A stretch of DNA of 31,918 nucleotides, taken from contig JANNYF010000299.1 in NCBI GenBank assembly GCA_031409955.1, forward strand, positions 1 through 31,918, read 5' to 3'. Below, one piece after another: positions 1 to 9,651 of the stretch. Position 1 is the first letter of the stretch, and every line of letters starts with the position of its first letter. The notes under the pieces are model-generated. The model searched no databases, was not told the origin of the DNA, and saw only the letters and a list, made by a program, of their open reading frames with translations. The DNA comes from JAFDVL01 sp031409955. Lineage in GTDB: Bacteria; Acidobacteriota; Blastocatellia; RBC074. The position numbers and the translations under genes are program-made.

Positions 1-57
1 GCAAGCGTCCCCGCTTGCAACTCCTCATTCAGCGGGCTGGCAAGCGGGGACGCTTGC
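1..57. repeat. REP-like inverted pair of hairpins
   Basis: Positions 1-18 (GCAAGCGTCCCCGCTTGC) and 40-57 are perfect 18-bp inverted copies. Each arm is also a hairpin on its own (GCAAGCG / CGCTTGC around a 4-nt loop). The locus could therefore fold as one long stem or as two small hairpins, as BIME elements made of paired REPs do. The left border may lie outside the window. No coding sequence is seen here. Confidence 0.8.
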
Positions 58-90
58 GCTCCAGTCGTCTGCCTCTGACACCTCACACAA

Positions 91-131
91 GAAAATCGCC
101 CTGCTGCCGAGTCTTGCCGCAGGGCGATTCT
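91..131 (-). terminator. Rho-independent terminator of the sugar operon
   Basis: Positions 94-104 (AATCGCCCTGC) pair perfectly with 119-129, leaving a 14-nt loop. Read on the minus strand, the stem is followed by TTTTCTTG. It lies just downstream of the stop codon at 145, so it most likely ends the minus-strand transcript that finishes with the DUF1080 gene. Confidence 0.75.
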
Positions 132-144
132 GTCCGTGTAATGA

Positions 145-939
145 TTACAAATTCTTCAGCCAGACATTGCGCAGTTCCAACTTCATCGGCGGCCCGACGT
201 GCATTTGAAAACCGAGCAAGCCGCCCATGGCACGCCCGCCCGCATCGTCATCCACCGTCACCGCCATCACGTGACCGTTGAAGACATGGGTCAGCACATT
301 CCCGTGCGCGATGATATGAACCTGATTCCAGTCATTCGTTTTGATGAAGGCTTTGAGGTCGTCGCCACTGCGCAGGCTTCCGATGATCTGCTTTTTGCCC
401 GCTTGCAATCGCGTCATCTGACCCCGCAATGCCAGGAAGCCGCGCCCGCGCTCTTCGTAAAGCTGTCCGGTGAACTGGTTCGTAAAATCAATATCGGCCT
501 GATAGCCTTTCAGTATCCACTTGCCAACGTCCGGCAATTCAACGCTGCGGTATTGAATCCCACTGTTGGTGGAGTTCATTTTGTATTCCAACTTCAGTTC
601 AAAATCTTTCGGCTGACCGCCGCGCCAGATCAGAAAGGTATTCACCTTGACGGCCTTTTCCGCCGTGCTTTCGCCAATGATGGTTTCACCTTCGGCGCGC
701 CAGAATTGGGGATCGCCGTCCCAACCCTTCAACGTCTTGCCATCGAAGAGAGATTCAAAGCCGGTGTGATCGTCCAGCGGCGCAGGTTCGACGCCAGTCC
801 TCATCCCGCCTCCTGGTGGGCGTTGTCCACCTTGCGGAGGAGGAGCAGGCGGGCCTTGTTGTGCATTGATTGCGCGTTGCTGAACGAGTAGAAGCGCTGC
901 GACAAGCAGCGCGGCGGAAATTGCGATGAGCTTTTTCAT
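145..939 (-). CDS. Secreted DUF1080 / 3-keto-disaccharide hydrolase family protein
   Basis: This 264-residue protein starts with a signal peptide (MKKLIAISAALLVAALLLV, residues 1-19), followed by a Pro/Gly-rich linker to about residue 50. The rest is one jelly-roll domain of the PF06439 (DUF1080) type. Visible family marks are FESLFDGKTLKGW near residue 61, NSGIQYRS in the middle, YEERGRG, and a C-terminal NVWLKNL strand. Family members are concanavalin-like folds, and characterised ones hydrolyse glycosides previously oxidised at C3. The start is supported by AAGGAAAA eight bases upstream. It lies 40 nt after a Gfo/Idh/MocA oxidoreductase, the enzyme class expected to make the 3-keto substrate, and is followed by a terminator. 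The family call is firm. The substrate is unknown. Confidence 0.85.
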   Translation of the reverse strand: MKKLIAISAALLVAALLLVQQRAINAQQGPPAPPPQGGQRPPGGGMRTGVEPAPLDDHTGFESLFDGKTLKGWDGDPQFWRAEGETIIGESTAEKAVKVNTFLIWRGGQPKDFELKLEYKMNSTNSGIQYRSVELPDVGKWILKGYQADIDFTNQFTGQLYEERGRGFLALRGQMTRLQAGKKQIIGSLRSGDDLKAFIKTNDWNQVHIIAHGNVLTHVFNGHVMAVTVDDDAGGRAMGGLLGFQMHVGPPMKLELRNVWLKNL

Positions 940-979
940 TTGGTTTTCCTTATCCCACTTTTGATATTTGCCGTTTGGC

Positions 980-2122
980 TTACTGTTCGACCGTTTCCCA
1001 TTGTCGGGTCTGCGCGGATTTCAAAACCGCATCGGTCACATAATCCGTTGCCAACCCATCACGAAAGGTCGGCGCAGCCTCTTTGCCTTCGCCAATCGCT
1101 TGCAGGAAGTCGGCGAACTGATGAATGAAGGTGTGTTCGTAGCCGATTTGCAAGCCCGGCACCCACCAACGATTCATATACGGATGATCGCTGTCGGTGA
1201 GGTGAATGCTGCGCCAGCCGCGCAACTGACTTTCATCGCGATGATCGAAATATTGAATGCGATGCAGGTCGTGCAAGTCCCAAAACGCCGACGCGTGTTC
1301 GCCGTTGATTTCCAGCGTGTAGAGCGCCTTGTGTCCCCGCGCATACCGCGTCGCTTCAAACGAAGCGAGCGAGCCATTGGCAAACCGACACAGAAATAAG
1401 CTGGCATCGTCAATCCCGACAGGTTGCATATCACCAGTCAGATTGTGCTTGCGCTCTTTGATGAACGTTTCCGTCATTGCCGAAACTTCCGTAATCGCGC
1501 CATTCAGCCACAGCGCCGTATCAATGTTGTGCGCCAGCAAATCGCCCGTCACGCCGCTGCCTGCGACTGCGACATCAAGCCGCCACAAGCCTTCCCCGCC
1601 CTGCGGCAAATCCTGCGAGATCGTCCAGTCCTGCAAGAACTTCGCGCGGTAATGAAAGATGCGTCCAAAACGCCCCTCGTCAATCAAATGCTTCAGCATT
1701 GTCACGGCTGGCACGCGGCGATAGTTGTACCAAACCATATTGGCAACTTTGGCAGACTCGACCGCCTCAACCATCGTGATCGCTTCGGCAGCCGTGCGCC
1801 CGAGCGGTTTTTCGCACATCACCATCTTGCCCGCCTTGGCAGCAGCAATCGCGATTTCCGCGTGCGTGTCGTTCGGGCTGGCGATGTCAATCAAATCAAT
1901 GTCATCGCGTTCGATCAGCTTGCGCCAATCCGTCTCGACCGATTCATAGCCCCAGTTGTCCGCGAACGATTGCACACGTTCGGGATTGCGGGCGCAGACT
2001 GCTTTCAAAACAGGTTTGTAGGGCAGGTCAAAGAAACGTCCGGCTTGCAGGAACGCGTTGGAGTGAGTGCGTCCCATAAAACCGTAACCGACTAAACCGA
2101 TGTTGAGTTGTTTTTTGGTCAT
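980..2122 (-). CDS. Gfo/Idh/MocA family NAD(P)-dependent oxidoreductase
   Basis: The 380-residue protein has an N-terminal Rossmann fold with GYGFMG at residues 12-17. The family's catalytic EKP follows, with Lys at about 105, and GDLLAHNIDTALWL near 194-207 supplies the usual Asp and His. There is no signal peptide, so it is probably cytoplasmic. Members oxidise or reduce sugar and inositol hydroxyls with NAD(P); the substrate cannot be read here. Its ATG overlaps the stop of the upstream methyltransferase (ATGA), and its likely ribosome site (AAGG) lies inside that gene's last codons. Together with the isomerase upstream and the DUF1080 gene downstream it forms a plausible keto-sugar pathway. 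Confidence 0.9.
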   Translation of the reverse strand: MTKKQLNIGLVGYGFMGRTHSNAFLQAGRFFDLPYKPVLKAVCARNPERVQSFADNWGYESVETDWRKLIERDDIDLIDIASPNDTHAEIAIAAAKAGKMVMCEKPLGRTAAEAITMVEAVESAKVANMVWYNYRRVPAVTMLKHLIDEGRFGRIFHYRAKFLQDWTISQDLPQGGEGLWRLDVAVAGSGVTGDLLAHNIDTALWLNGAITEVSAMTETFIKERKHNLTGDMQPVGIDDASLFLCRFANGSLASFEATRYARGHKALYTLEINGEHASAFWDLHDLHRIQYFDHRDESQLRGWRSIHLTDSDHPYMNRWWVPGLQIGYEHTFIHQFADFLQAIGEGKEAAPTFRDGLATDYVTDAVLKSAQTRQWETVEQ

Positions 2123-3330
2123 AAATTGCCTTCGTAGCCTTGGCTAGTTATGCGCGAATTTAAGGGGGTATGAATTCGCTGGAATGAAGGGTTAATTGTT
2201 TTTAGTTTTCTTGCCAGTTCATGTCCTATCTTTTCGGCAAGTAAGACGGGAACCGCATTACCGATTTGACGCATGGCTTCTCCCCAAGCCCCTTTGATGA
2301 CAAAATCGTCAGGAAACGTTTGTATTCGCTTTGCTTCAAATACTGTGAAGTAGCGAACACTGCCATCGTAAAATCGAATCATGTTCTCTCCACCTGGAAC
2401 CCCGTGGCCCCCAGCCTTGATTGTCTTCGATGGCCAATCAAAATCACTCCCTGTATGACCGGGGTAGACGCGTGCGCCATCACGAAACACATGATCAATT
2501 ATCCCGTGGTCAGATTTAGGGTCAGGTGAGTCAGACAAGACATCTCGAATTGTTTGCCACGGCAATAAATCAGGCTCAAACCAACCATATCGTTCTTTCA
2601 GCCTCATCACTTTTTCTTTGGCTGCTTCATCAAAAACAGGGCGCGCCGCCTTTGGAACATTATGGCGTTCCCAGTAATCGCTTGTTATGTACATTTCCCA
2701 AAGCAGCCTGTCCTCTGAATGAGTTACTTCAGGGAACGCCCACGATAATGAAAGATCAGACCGCACGCCTACGATAACAACGCGTTCCCGAATTTGAGGG
2801 ACACCGTAGTTTGCAGCATTTATCAACTTGAACGTGACATCATATTTTTTTTCCGTCTGATGCCGGTTGTTTAGACCGCGCAATTCCTCAAGATGGTTCT
2901 GCCAATCCGTATTTCCGCTGGCGAAAAAGTCCGGGTAGCTCAGCCTGAGTATGATGTATTCAAAGTAGTCAGAAAAAGTGGGACGAAGTAGCCCTTTTAC
3001 ATTTTCAAAGACAAATGCTTTGGGAGAAAGTCGTTCAATTGCTCGAATGGCATGCGGAAACATGTCCCGATTATCTTGCTCAGCCTTATGCCGTCCTCCC
3101 AAAGAAAAGGGTTGACAGGGCGGGCCGCCTACAATGACATCAATTTTCTCAAGACCTTCCAGGTTAAAGTCCTTGATGTCTCCTTGAAAAACTTTTTCTG
3201 CGGCAAAGTTTTCTGCAAGAGAAGCACAGGCATCTTTGTTAATTTCGACAAAGGCTGCATGCTCAAAGCCTGACAACTGTAGGCCCTTTGCCAACCCCCC
3301 AGCGCCAGAAAACAACTCAAGAGATTTCAT
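2119..3330 (-). CDS. Type II DNA (cytosine-5) methyltransferase, Eco29kI-type partner
   Basis: All core C5-methyltransferase motifs are present in the 403 residues: LFSGAGG (motif I, 5-11), GGPPCQPFS with nucleophile Cys72 (IV), FENVKG with Glu109 (VI), QIRERVVIVG (VIII, 179-188), a target-recognition stretch before TIKAGGHGVPGG, and QIGNAVPV (X, 355-362). It methylates cytosine in the site cut by the adjacent nuclease, presumably CCGCGG. The start is 5 nt after the nuclease stop with no strong ribosome site, which suggests translational coupling. About 25 residues follow the usual end of motif X and run into the ribosome site and start codon of the next gene, as if the frame had read into host sequence at the insertion point. 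DNA here is clearly AT-richer than neighbouring genes. Confidence 0.93.
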   Translation of the reverse strand: MKSLELFSGAGGLAKGLQLSGFEHAAFVEINKDACASLAENFAAEKVFQGDIKDFNLEGLEKIDVIVGGPPCQPFSLGGRHKAEQDNRDMFPHAIRAIERLSPKAFVFENVKGLLRPTFSDYFEYIILRLSYPDFFASGNTDWQNHLEELRGLNNRHQTEKKYDVTFKLINAANYGVPQIRERVVIVGVRSDLSLSWAFPEVTHSEDRLLWEMYITSDYWERHNVPKAARPVFDEAAKEKVMRLKERYGWFEPDLLPWQTIRDVLSDSPDPKSDHGIIDHVFRDGARVYPGHTGSDFDWPSKTIKAGGHGVPGGENMIRFYDGSVRYFTVFEAKRIQTFPDDFVIKGAWGEAMRQIGNAVPVLLAEKIGHELARKLKTINPSFQRIHTPLNSRITSQGYEGNL

Positions 3331-3335
3331 TGTAA

Positions 3336-3974
3336 CTACCGTAAGCGTTTAAGATGACGTTTGATCGCTGAGATGATTGTAGCTTCTTCTGCACCTTTGC
3401 CCTTGCATCTCTCAGCCCAGGCTCTCCCGCGATGAAGTACATCCCAATCGGATTTAGCTTGTTCGTATCTCCCGCTGCCAGGATCATGATTGCCAAAACC
3501 GTCAATAGCCACATTCCATAGTGGTCTGCTCAGTTTTATTAACACGGCTTCGATTGTGCTAATCATATCTGATCCCTCATTTTCAAAGATAACGAAACGA
3601 CAGGTGAACTCTTCAATGGAAAGTCCCGACACGGCAGAAATGCTTCTGCTGTGTTCGCGCAAGCGTTGAAAGAGTTCACGTGACTGATTCGAGGAATCGT
3701 CGGAGACCCGAGCCTGCCGCCATCCTTTTGGCACAGCTTTGCCCACATAAATTGGGGAACTGTAGGAAAGACGGTTTAGTTGGGCATACTGCTTATACAG
3801 TGGGTTAGTGCCAATATAATACAAAGCATAAACCCCAGTTCCCAAGAAGGTTTCCGGTGGAGGAAGCGAGTGAACAGGAGTGCCATTAAAGAACCTGACC
3901 GCATCTTTGACGAGTTCAGCAAAAGCATCATTTTTGTATATGTGCTTACTGCGGTCAAAAGCTTGTATGGTCAT
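3336..3974 (-). CDS. Eco29kI-family GIY-YIG type II restriction endonuclease
   Basis: Starting at the ATG at 3974 (AGGAAGG upstream) gives 212 residues, close to the 214 of R.Eco29kI. The GIY-YIG core is obvious: GVYALYYIG (47-55), IYVGKA (75-80), RLREH (104-108), a Glu in STIEA (142) and PLWN (Asn154). The catalytic residues Tyr49, Tyr76, Arg104, His108, Glu142 and Asn154 have the same numbers as those reported for Eco29kI, and whole phrases match that enzyme as I remember it, for example KDAVRFF and VHSLPPPE. Eco29kI cuts CCGC^GG as a homodimer. Gene order (nuclease, then methyltransferase) is also as in Eco29kI. A longer reading from 4022 would overlap the upstream stop and is less likely. 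Specificity is inferred from family and residue identity. Confidence 0.94.
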   Translation of the reverse strand: MTIQAFDRSKHIYKNDAFAELVKDAVRFFNGTPVHSLPPPETFLGTGVYALYYIGTNPLYKQYAQLNRLSYSSPIYVGKAVPKGWRQARVSDDSSNQSRELFQRLREHSRSISAVSGLSIEEFTCRFVIFENEGSDMISTIEAVLIKLSRPLWNVAIDGFGNHDPGSGRYEQAKSDWDVLHRGRAWAERCKGKGAEEATIISAIKRHLKRLR

Positions 3975-3990
3975 GTAATAGACACCCTTC

Positions 3991-5031
<1,041 letters not shown>

Positions 5032-5061
5032 AGGACTCCTTGCGATGAAAATATGCTTATA

Positions 5062-5163
5062 AACCACGGGGATCACGGGGGGAGTTTAGAGGAGAGACCG
5101 TACTTGCAAAAAAGAACATTTCTATCAGTGGATTTCCCCGTGTCCCCCGTGATCCCCGTGGTT
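5062..5163. repeat. 20-bp perfect inverted repeat, possible transcript-end hairpin
   Basis: Positions 5062-5081 (AACCACGGGGATCACGGGGG) are perfectly complementary in reverse to 5144-5163, with a 62-nt spacer. The right arm touches the stop codon of the cupin gene (5165) and the left arm lies 30 nt before the isomerase start. It lacks a T-run, so it is not a classical terminator. It may be a dispersed palindromic repeat that also stabilises or attenuates the transcript between these two genes. Confidence 0.75.
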
Positions 5164-5164
5164 A

Positions 5165-6379
5165 TTACTTGACGAGTGGTTCTGCATCAGGATTGCCAGG
5201 GCCGAAATGCTTTAGCATCACCAGCGGATCGGTGTCGCTCAAATTCGTAATGCGAACGCCTTCGCGGGCAATATCAATCGTGACGAAAAACTCATCCTGC
5301 GTCATTTGCCCAAAGCGAATCATCGCCGGAGTGGACGCGGTGTGTTTGCCAATTGTGCCGTAGCCTTCGGTCAAAATCGTGCCGTATGCCGCGCTGTCTT
5401 TGATCGTCACGGTTTGTTTCGGCAGCACCGTCAACTCTTTCGCCGAGTAATGCCGATTGCCATACGTGATCCACAATTCGCGGTAGCCGTCGGCTTCCAT
5501 CTCTTCGACGGGGCGCACGGGTTTCGGGAAGATTTTGTTCGACTTGCCAAACTCAGGATTCACGTTTCCTTCCCAATCCAGCATGCCGACCAGATATTCA
5601 AAATCGTAGTGGTGTTCGGTCGGCACGTCTTTCGTCAACAAACTCCAATCCACGACGCGGCCTTCGACTTCGGATTGGAACATGCCGAAGACATCGCTGT
5701 TCACTTGTGGTTCGTAGGTTACGAGCGAGCCGGGCGCGTGCAGCACGCCTGCGTTGACTTGCCAGCCGGTGCCGGGTTCCAGGCGATATGCGCGCGAGTG
5801 ATTCAGGATTCCGTTGTCGCCCTTATTCCAATTCTCAAGGCAGCGAAACACATCTTCTTTCGTCGTGCCGGGTTCAAGCCCCATGTAGGTGTGCGGGAAC
5901 AAATTTACGACCGAATTGAGTTGCGGCGGGAAGTAATACGCTTCGGGTTTGCCCTTTTGTCCGACCTTTTTTGCATGCTCATCGCTTTGGTGCATGTGAT
6001 GCGGGATCGCGCCTAAATTGTCGAAGAACTTGCAGAGCATGCCCCAGCCGCCGACGGTTTCCATCACGTCTGCGCCGAGGATTTGATCGCCTGCGACTTC
6101 GATGGCGTCTTTGAGCAGAAAGCTTTTTCCACTTGCTGGTCGCACAAAACTCAAGCCTTCAAATTCCGTCGTGTGTTCGCCGTTGGAGGCTTTCGTCGTC
6201 GAAGAAAACCAGCGTTCATCAATGCCGCCGCGATGGCCGCCGAAGGCGTACAGATCGTCGGGATGCAGTTTCAACCGTCTGCCGGGAATCAAAAATGAGC
6301 GCGGCACCCAGCACGGTTCGAGGCGGAAGATGCCTGCGCTTGCGTCCATTGCGTCTTGCACTTGCGATAGATTCAACAT
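5165..6379 (-). CDS. Cupin, phosphomannose isomerase-like protein
   Basis: The 404-residue cytoplasmic protein carries a metal-binding cupin signature, PHHMHQSDEH at about 126-135, followed by KGKPEAYYF near 143. This resembles the Gln/His/Glu zinc site of class I mannose-6-phosphate isomerases. A second beta-barrel region covers the C-terminal third. Aldose-ketose isomerisation is the family-based guess, but the match is to fold and metal site only and the substrate is not known. It is the first gene of the minus-strand sugar cluster, about 130 nt upstream of the TIM-barrel isomerase. The start codon has GGAGA rather far upstream (about 12 nt), so translation may be modest. Confidence 0.75.
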   Translation of the reverse strand: MLNLSQVQDAMDASAGIFRLEPCWVPRSFLIPGRRLKLHPDDLYAFGGHRGGIDERWFSSTTKASNGEHTTEFEGLSFVRPASGKSFLLKDAIEVAGDQILGADVMETVGGWGMLCKFFDNLGAIPHHMHQSDEHAKKVGQKGKPEAYYFPPQLNSVVNLFPHTYMGLEPGTTKEDVFRCLENWNKGDNGILNHSRAYRLEPGTGWQVNAGVLHAPGSLVTYEPQVNSDVFGMFQSEVEGRVVDWSLLTKDVPTEHHYDFEYLVGMLDWEGNVNPEFGKSNKIFPKPVRPVEEMEADGYRELWITYGNRHYSAKELTVLPKQTVTIKDSAAYGTILTEGYGTIGKHTASTPAMIRFGQMTQDEFFVTIDIAREGVRITNLSDTDPLVMLKHFGPGNPDAEPLVK

Positions 6380-6442
6380 AAGAAATTCAGTCTCCGTGAG
6401 AATGGCAAAATAAATGATTGAAGGTTGGATAGAACCAGAATA

Positions 6443-6520
6443 CTGATCCCCGATTCCTGATTCCTGCGCACCAAAACGGTTCTTTATTTTGTGGGCAGGG
6501 ATCAGGGATCAGGAATCAGG
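6443..6520. repeat. Heptad palindromic element, copy A
   Basis: The left arm (CTGATCCCCGATTCCTGATT onward) and the right arm ending GGATCAGGAATCAGG are imperfect inverted repeats built from 7-bp units of the form GGATCAG/GAATCAG. The central loop contains CCAAAACGG and TTTATTTTGTGG. The same element occurs in reverse orientation at 25946-26038. It fills most of the space between two minus-strand genes and could also end the transcript from the SGNH gene region. Confidence 0.85.
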
Positions 6521-6565
6521 CCAATCCGCATCCGTTGGTCAATTTATTTTCACGCCTTAGATTGG

Positions 6566-7314
<749 letters not shown>

Positions 7315-7318
<4 letters not shown>

Positions 7319-7836
7319 TCTTCAAAGGTGAGGCGATCTTTTTTAGCTTCGATCTTTTCGGCATCAAGGCCGGGAACTTTTTTCAAGTCGGCGATGGATT
7401 TGAACGCGCCATGTTTCTCACGATAGGCAATAACGGCGGCGGCTTGCGAACGTTTCAGGCTCAATCCGCTTTCCAATTCAATCGCGGTCGCCTTGTTCAC
7501 TTTGATTTTCGGGACTTCGTCGGCAGCGTAGTTTTTGATCAGATATTCCAGCACCGCTTTGTACTCTTGCTCGGTACTTTTCATGCCGAAGGAAACCATC
7601 TTTTCCATCGTGCGATGCCAGCCTTCCTGATCTTGTTTGAGCGAGAACGATTTTTCCAACTCGTGGCATCCGGCGCAGAGTTTTTGTAATTCAGCTTTGC
7701 CCGGCCCGTCCGGCGCATTGCTTTGCCCGGCGGAGGAGGGCGTCCACCAAATGCCTACAAACAGCGCGCAAGCCGTTATCAGGAATGTGCCGCGCAACAA
7801 ACGCGAAAGAGGAAGAGAAGAAATAAAATTTCTCAT
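7315..7836 (-). CDS. Membrane-anchored mono-heme cytochrome c fused to a helix-hairpin-helix domain
   Basis: From the ATG at 7836 the product has 173 residues. A hydrophobic segment at about 13-31 exports or anchors it. Residues 47-105 form a short c-type cytochrome domain: the heme site is CAGCH (54-58), followed by EGWHRTMEKMVSFGM with candidate axial Met residues, a pattern like the heme domains of quinohemoprotein amine dehydrogenases. Residues 111-173 are two helix-hairpin-helix motifs of the ComEA type (GLSLKRSQAAAVIAYRE and VPGLDAEKI). It sits between two PQQ-like propeller genes upstream and the SGNH gene downstream, so a periplasmic electron-transfer role is plausible. The purpose of the HhH part is unclear. 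A TTG start at 7884 is a less likely alternative. Confidence 0.85.
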
Positions 7837-7885
7837 ATCAAGTTTGCGTGCCTGGAGAACCAACGGAACAGTACCGCCACACAAT

Positions 7886-9517
7886 TTAATGCTCCATGGG
7901 GAAACCGAACGCGTAAATCATGCCATCGTGCGTGGTCAAATAAATCTGCCCCATGCCGCCCGACAATGCGCCACCGTGCGCAAACGAAGTAATCATTGAG
8001 CCGCTATTCCACAACTCTTTGCCCGTGATTGCGTCCAGCGCATAAACAACCGCGCGGGACGAACGCGCGGCCCGTTGTGCCGCTGTCATTTTGCTGTCAT
8101 TGGTGGAAAACTCACCGCTGGACGTGACGAACGCAACGCCGTTGATGATCGTGGGCGGCAGCGGCGAAATCAAATCGCGCGACGCCCACCCTGGTTGCAG
8201 CGATGGCGCGCCGTTTTGCTCGACCACTTTCCAAGCGACAACCGCGCCTTTGGTAATGGCACCGGCAGTGAATCCGGCTTCTGCCGCTTGCGTTCCCGTA
8301 GTGGGTGCCAGAATCCAGCGCGTGCCGTTGGGGTCTTGCCAACTTGCCAATGCGCCCGGCGCGAAGTTCGCGGCTTTCATTGCCGCCGAAGATGTCAGTG
8401 GTGTGCTCAAGTTCGCGCTATCGAGGAGATGCACGCGTCCATCTTTGGTCGTCGCCGCAATCATCGTTTTGCCTTTGTGCGCGAAGACGACAGGCGACGT
8501 GGAAAACTCCTGCGCGCCCGCTGAGAATGCTGCTTTCACTGCCAGCGTTTTTTGCTCCAACGCGACCAGCGAATTCGGCTTTTCACCGCCGCTGCCCGTC
8601 ACCACATAAATCGTGTCGTTGCCGCCAAACGCCATCCCCGCAGAACCGACGACATTCGCCTTGAACGTTTTGATTTCTTTCGTAATCACATCCAGCGCCC
8701 ACACGCCATTCGCGGCGCCACCACAACCCTGTTCGGTGACGACGTAGGCAATATTATCAATCACAATCAGCCCGTTGGCATTGGCGTTCGGCGGCAGGAA
8801 GTTCATCGGCGGCTCATAATCCGCGCCATTCGCCAGATGCAACGAATGCAGCTTGCCATCACTGGCCAGCGCATAAACCAGAAACGGCCCGGCTCCGAAT
8901 TGCCCGCCCGGTGGATTGGCGGGATTGACGCGCGCGGGTTGCGGCAGCCTCGCAGTGGGATCGCCGCCACCGCCTAGATTCGGTCGCACATTCGCCAGCG
9001 TGACGCCGCCTTGTCCCGGCTCACCAACCGCGCTTTTGGCAGGGTTCTGGCGACCGCTACCAGCGCCACTGGGCGGAGGCGGAATCGCCGCGAGGACGGG
9101 ACGCACCACGCCATTCGTTATACCTCCTGGGCAATTCAAGGTGCCAGTTCCCGACGGCGTAGCGACCTGCAATTGCTTCTCCCATTCCATTCGCCCCAGG
9201 TCGGTGTCTATCGTGAACAACCTGTCTGAGCTGCCTGCGACAAAGCCCAGCATGCGAAAGCCGCGATAGCCGATCAAGCGCCACAACGTAGCGGGTGGGG
9301 TCAACGAATTCAATTGGCGCGGCGGATTCTTCAGCTTCAGCTTCCATAAAAACTCGAAGCCGGGCTTCGCCAGTGAATCTTTATTGATCTTCGCGTCTGA
9401 TCGAATCCAAGACGAACGCTGTGCATCAGCATTGCTGGTCATCCAGTCTTGAACTTGTGCGTGCGCGGTTGCGGCGAACACGAAGCAAGCGACAATCGCT
9501 ACAGCGAATCTTTTCAT
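7886..9517 (-). CDS. Secreted PQQ-binding-like beta-propeller protein (second copy)
   Basis: Starting at the ATG at 9517, which has AGGGAGTG upstream, the product has 543 residues with a signal peptide ending TAHAQ (about 1-21). Propeller-blade motifs are visible, for example LFTIDTDLGRMEWEK and YALDAITGKELWNSG near the C-terminus. A Pro/Gly/Asn-rich insertion lies near residues 150-215. The order of conserved phrases (PPRQLNSL, NCPGG, GCGGAANGVWALD) matches the upstream neighbour, so the two arose by duplication. It is shorter than classical PQQ alcohol dehydrogenases (usually about 600-700), and I cannot place all PQQ- and calcium-binding residues. Dehydrogenase activity is possible but not shown. 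The adjacent cytochrome c would be a natural electron acceptor. Confidence 0.82.
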   Translation of the reverse strand: MKRFAVAIVACFVFAATAHAQVQDWMTSNADAQRSSWIRSDAKINKDSLAKPGFEFLWKLKLKNPPRQLNSLTPPATLWRLIGYRGFRMLGFVAGSSDRLFTIDTDLGRMEWEKQLQVATPSGTGTLNCPGGITNGVVRPVLAAIPPPPSGAGSGRQNPAKSAVGEPGQGGVTLANVRPNLGGGGDPTARLPQPARVNPANPPGGQFGAGPFLVYALASDGKLHSLHLANGADYEPPMNFLPPNANANGLIVIDNIAYVVTEQGCGGAANGVWALDVITKEIKTFKANVVGSAGMAFGGNDTIYVVTGSGGEKPNSLVALEQKTLAVKAAFSAGAQEFSTSPVVFAHKGKTMIAATTKDGRVHLLDSANLSTPLTSSAAMKAANFAPGALASWQDPNGTRWILAPTTGTQAAEAGFTAGAITKGAVVAWKVVEQNGAPSLQPGWASRDLISPLPPTIINGVAFVTSSGEFSTNDSKMTAAQRAARSSRAVVYALDAITGKELWNSGSMITSFAHGGALSGGMGQIYLTTHDGMIYAFGFPMEH

Positions 9518-9537
9518 TGCGAACACTCCCTTGGAAA

Positions 9538-9642
9538 CGTACCGTAGACTGTCCAGTCTGCGGTTGATTCTGGCAATAAATCTTTTGATAATAAAACGGC
9601 GTCCTAAACAAGCCCTCCGCAGACTGGACAGTCTACGGTACG
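9538..9642. repeat. 26-bp perfect inverted repeat, REP-like pair
   Basis: Positions 9538-9563 and 9617-9642 are perfect inverted copies with a 53-nt spacer. Inside each arm the stretch AGACTGTCCAGTCT is nearly self-complementary, so each arm can form a hairpin alone. The locus occupies nearly the whole space between the two paralogous propeller genes. Its architecture matches the loci at 1-57, 12912-12996 and 24744-24800, although the sequence differs. Confidence 0.85.
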
Positions 9643-9651
9643 ACTAAGTTT

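Noticed and set aside
199..891. 230-codon open frame on the plus strand
   Set aside because: It lies entirely opposite the DUF1080 gene, has no family features or ribosome site, and reflects GC-biased third positions of the real gene.
1424..2095. 223-codon open frame on the plus strand
   Set aside because: Antisense to the Gfo/Idh gene, whose Rossmann and EKP motifs are clear; the antisense product has no recognisable motif.
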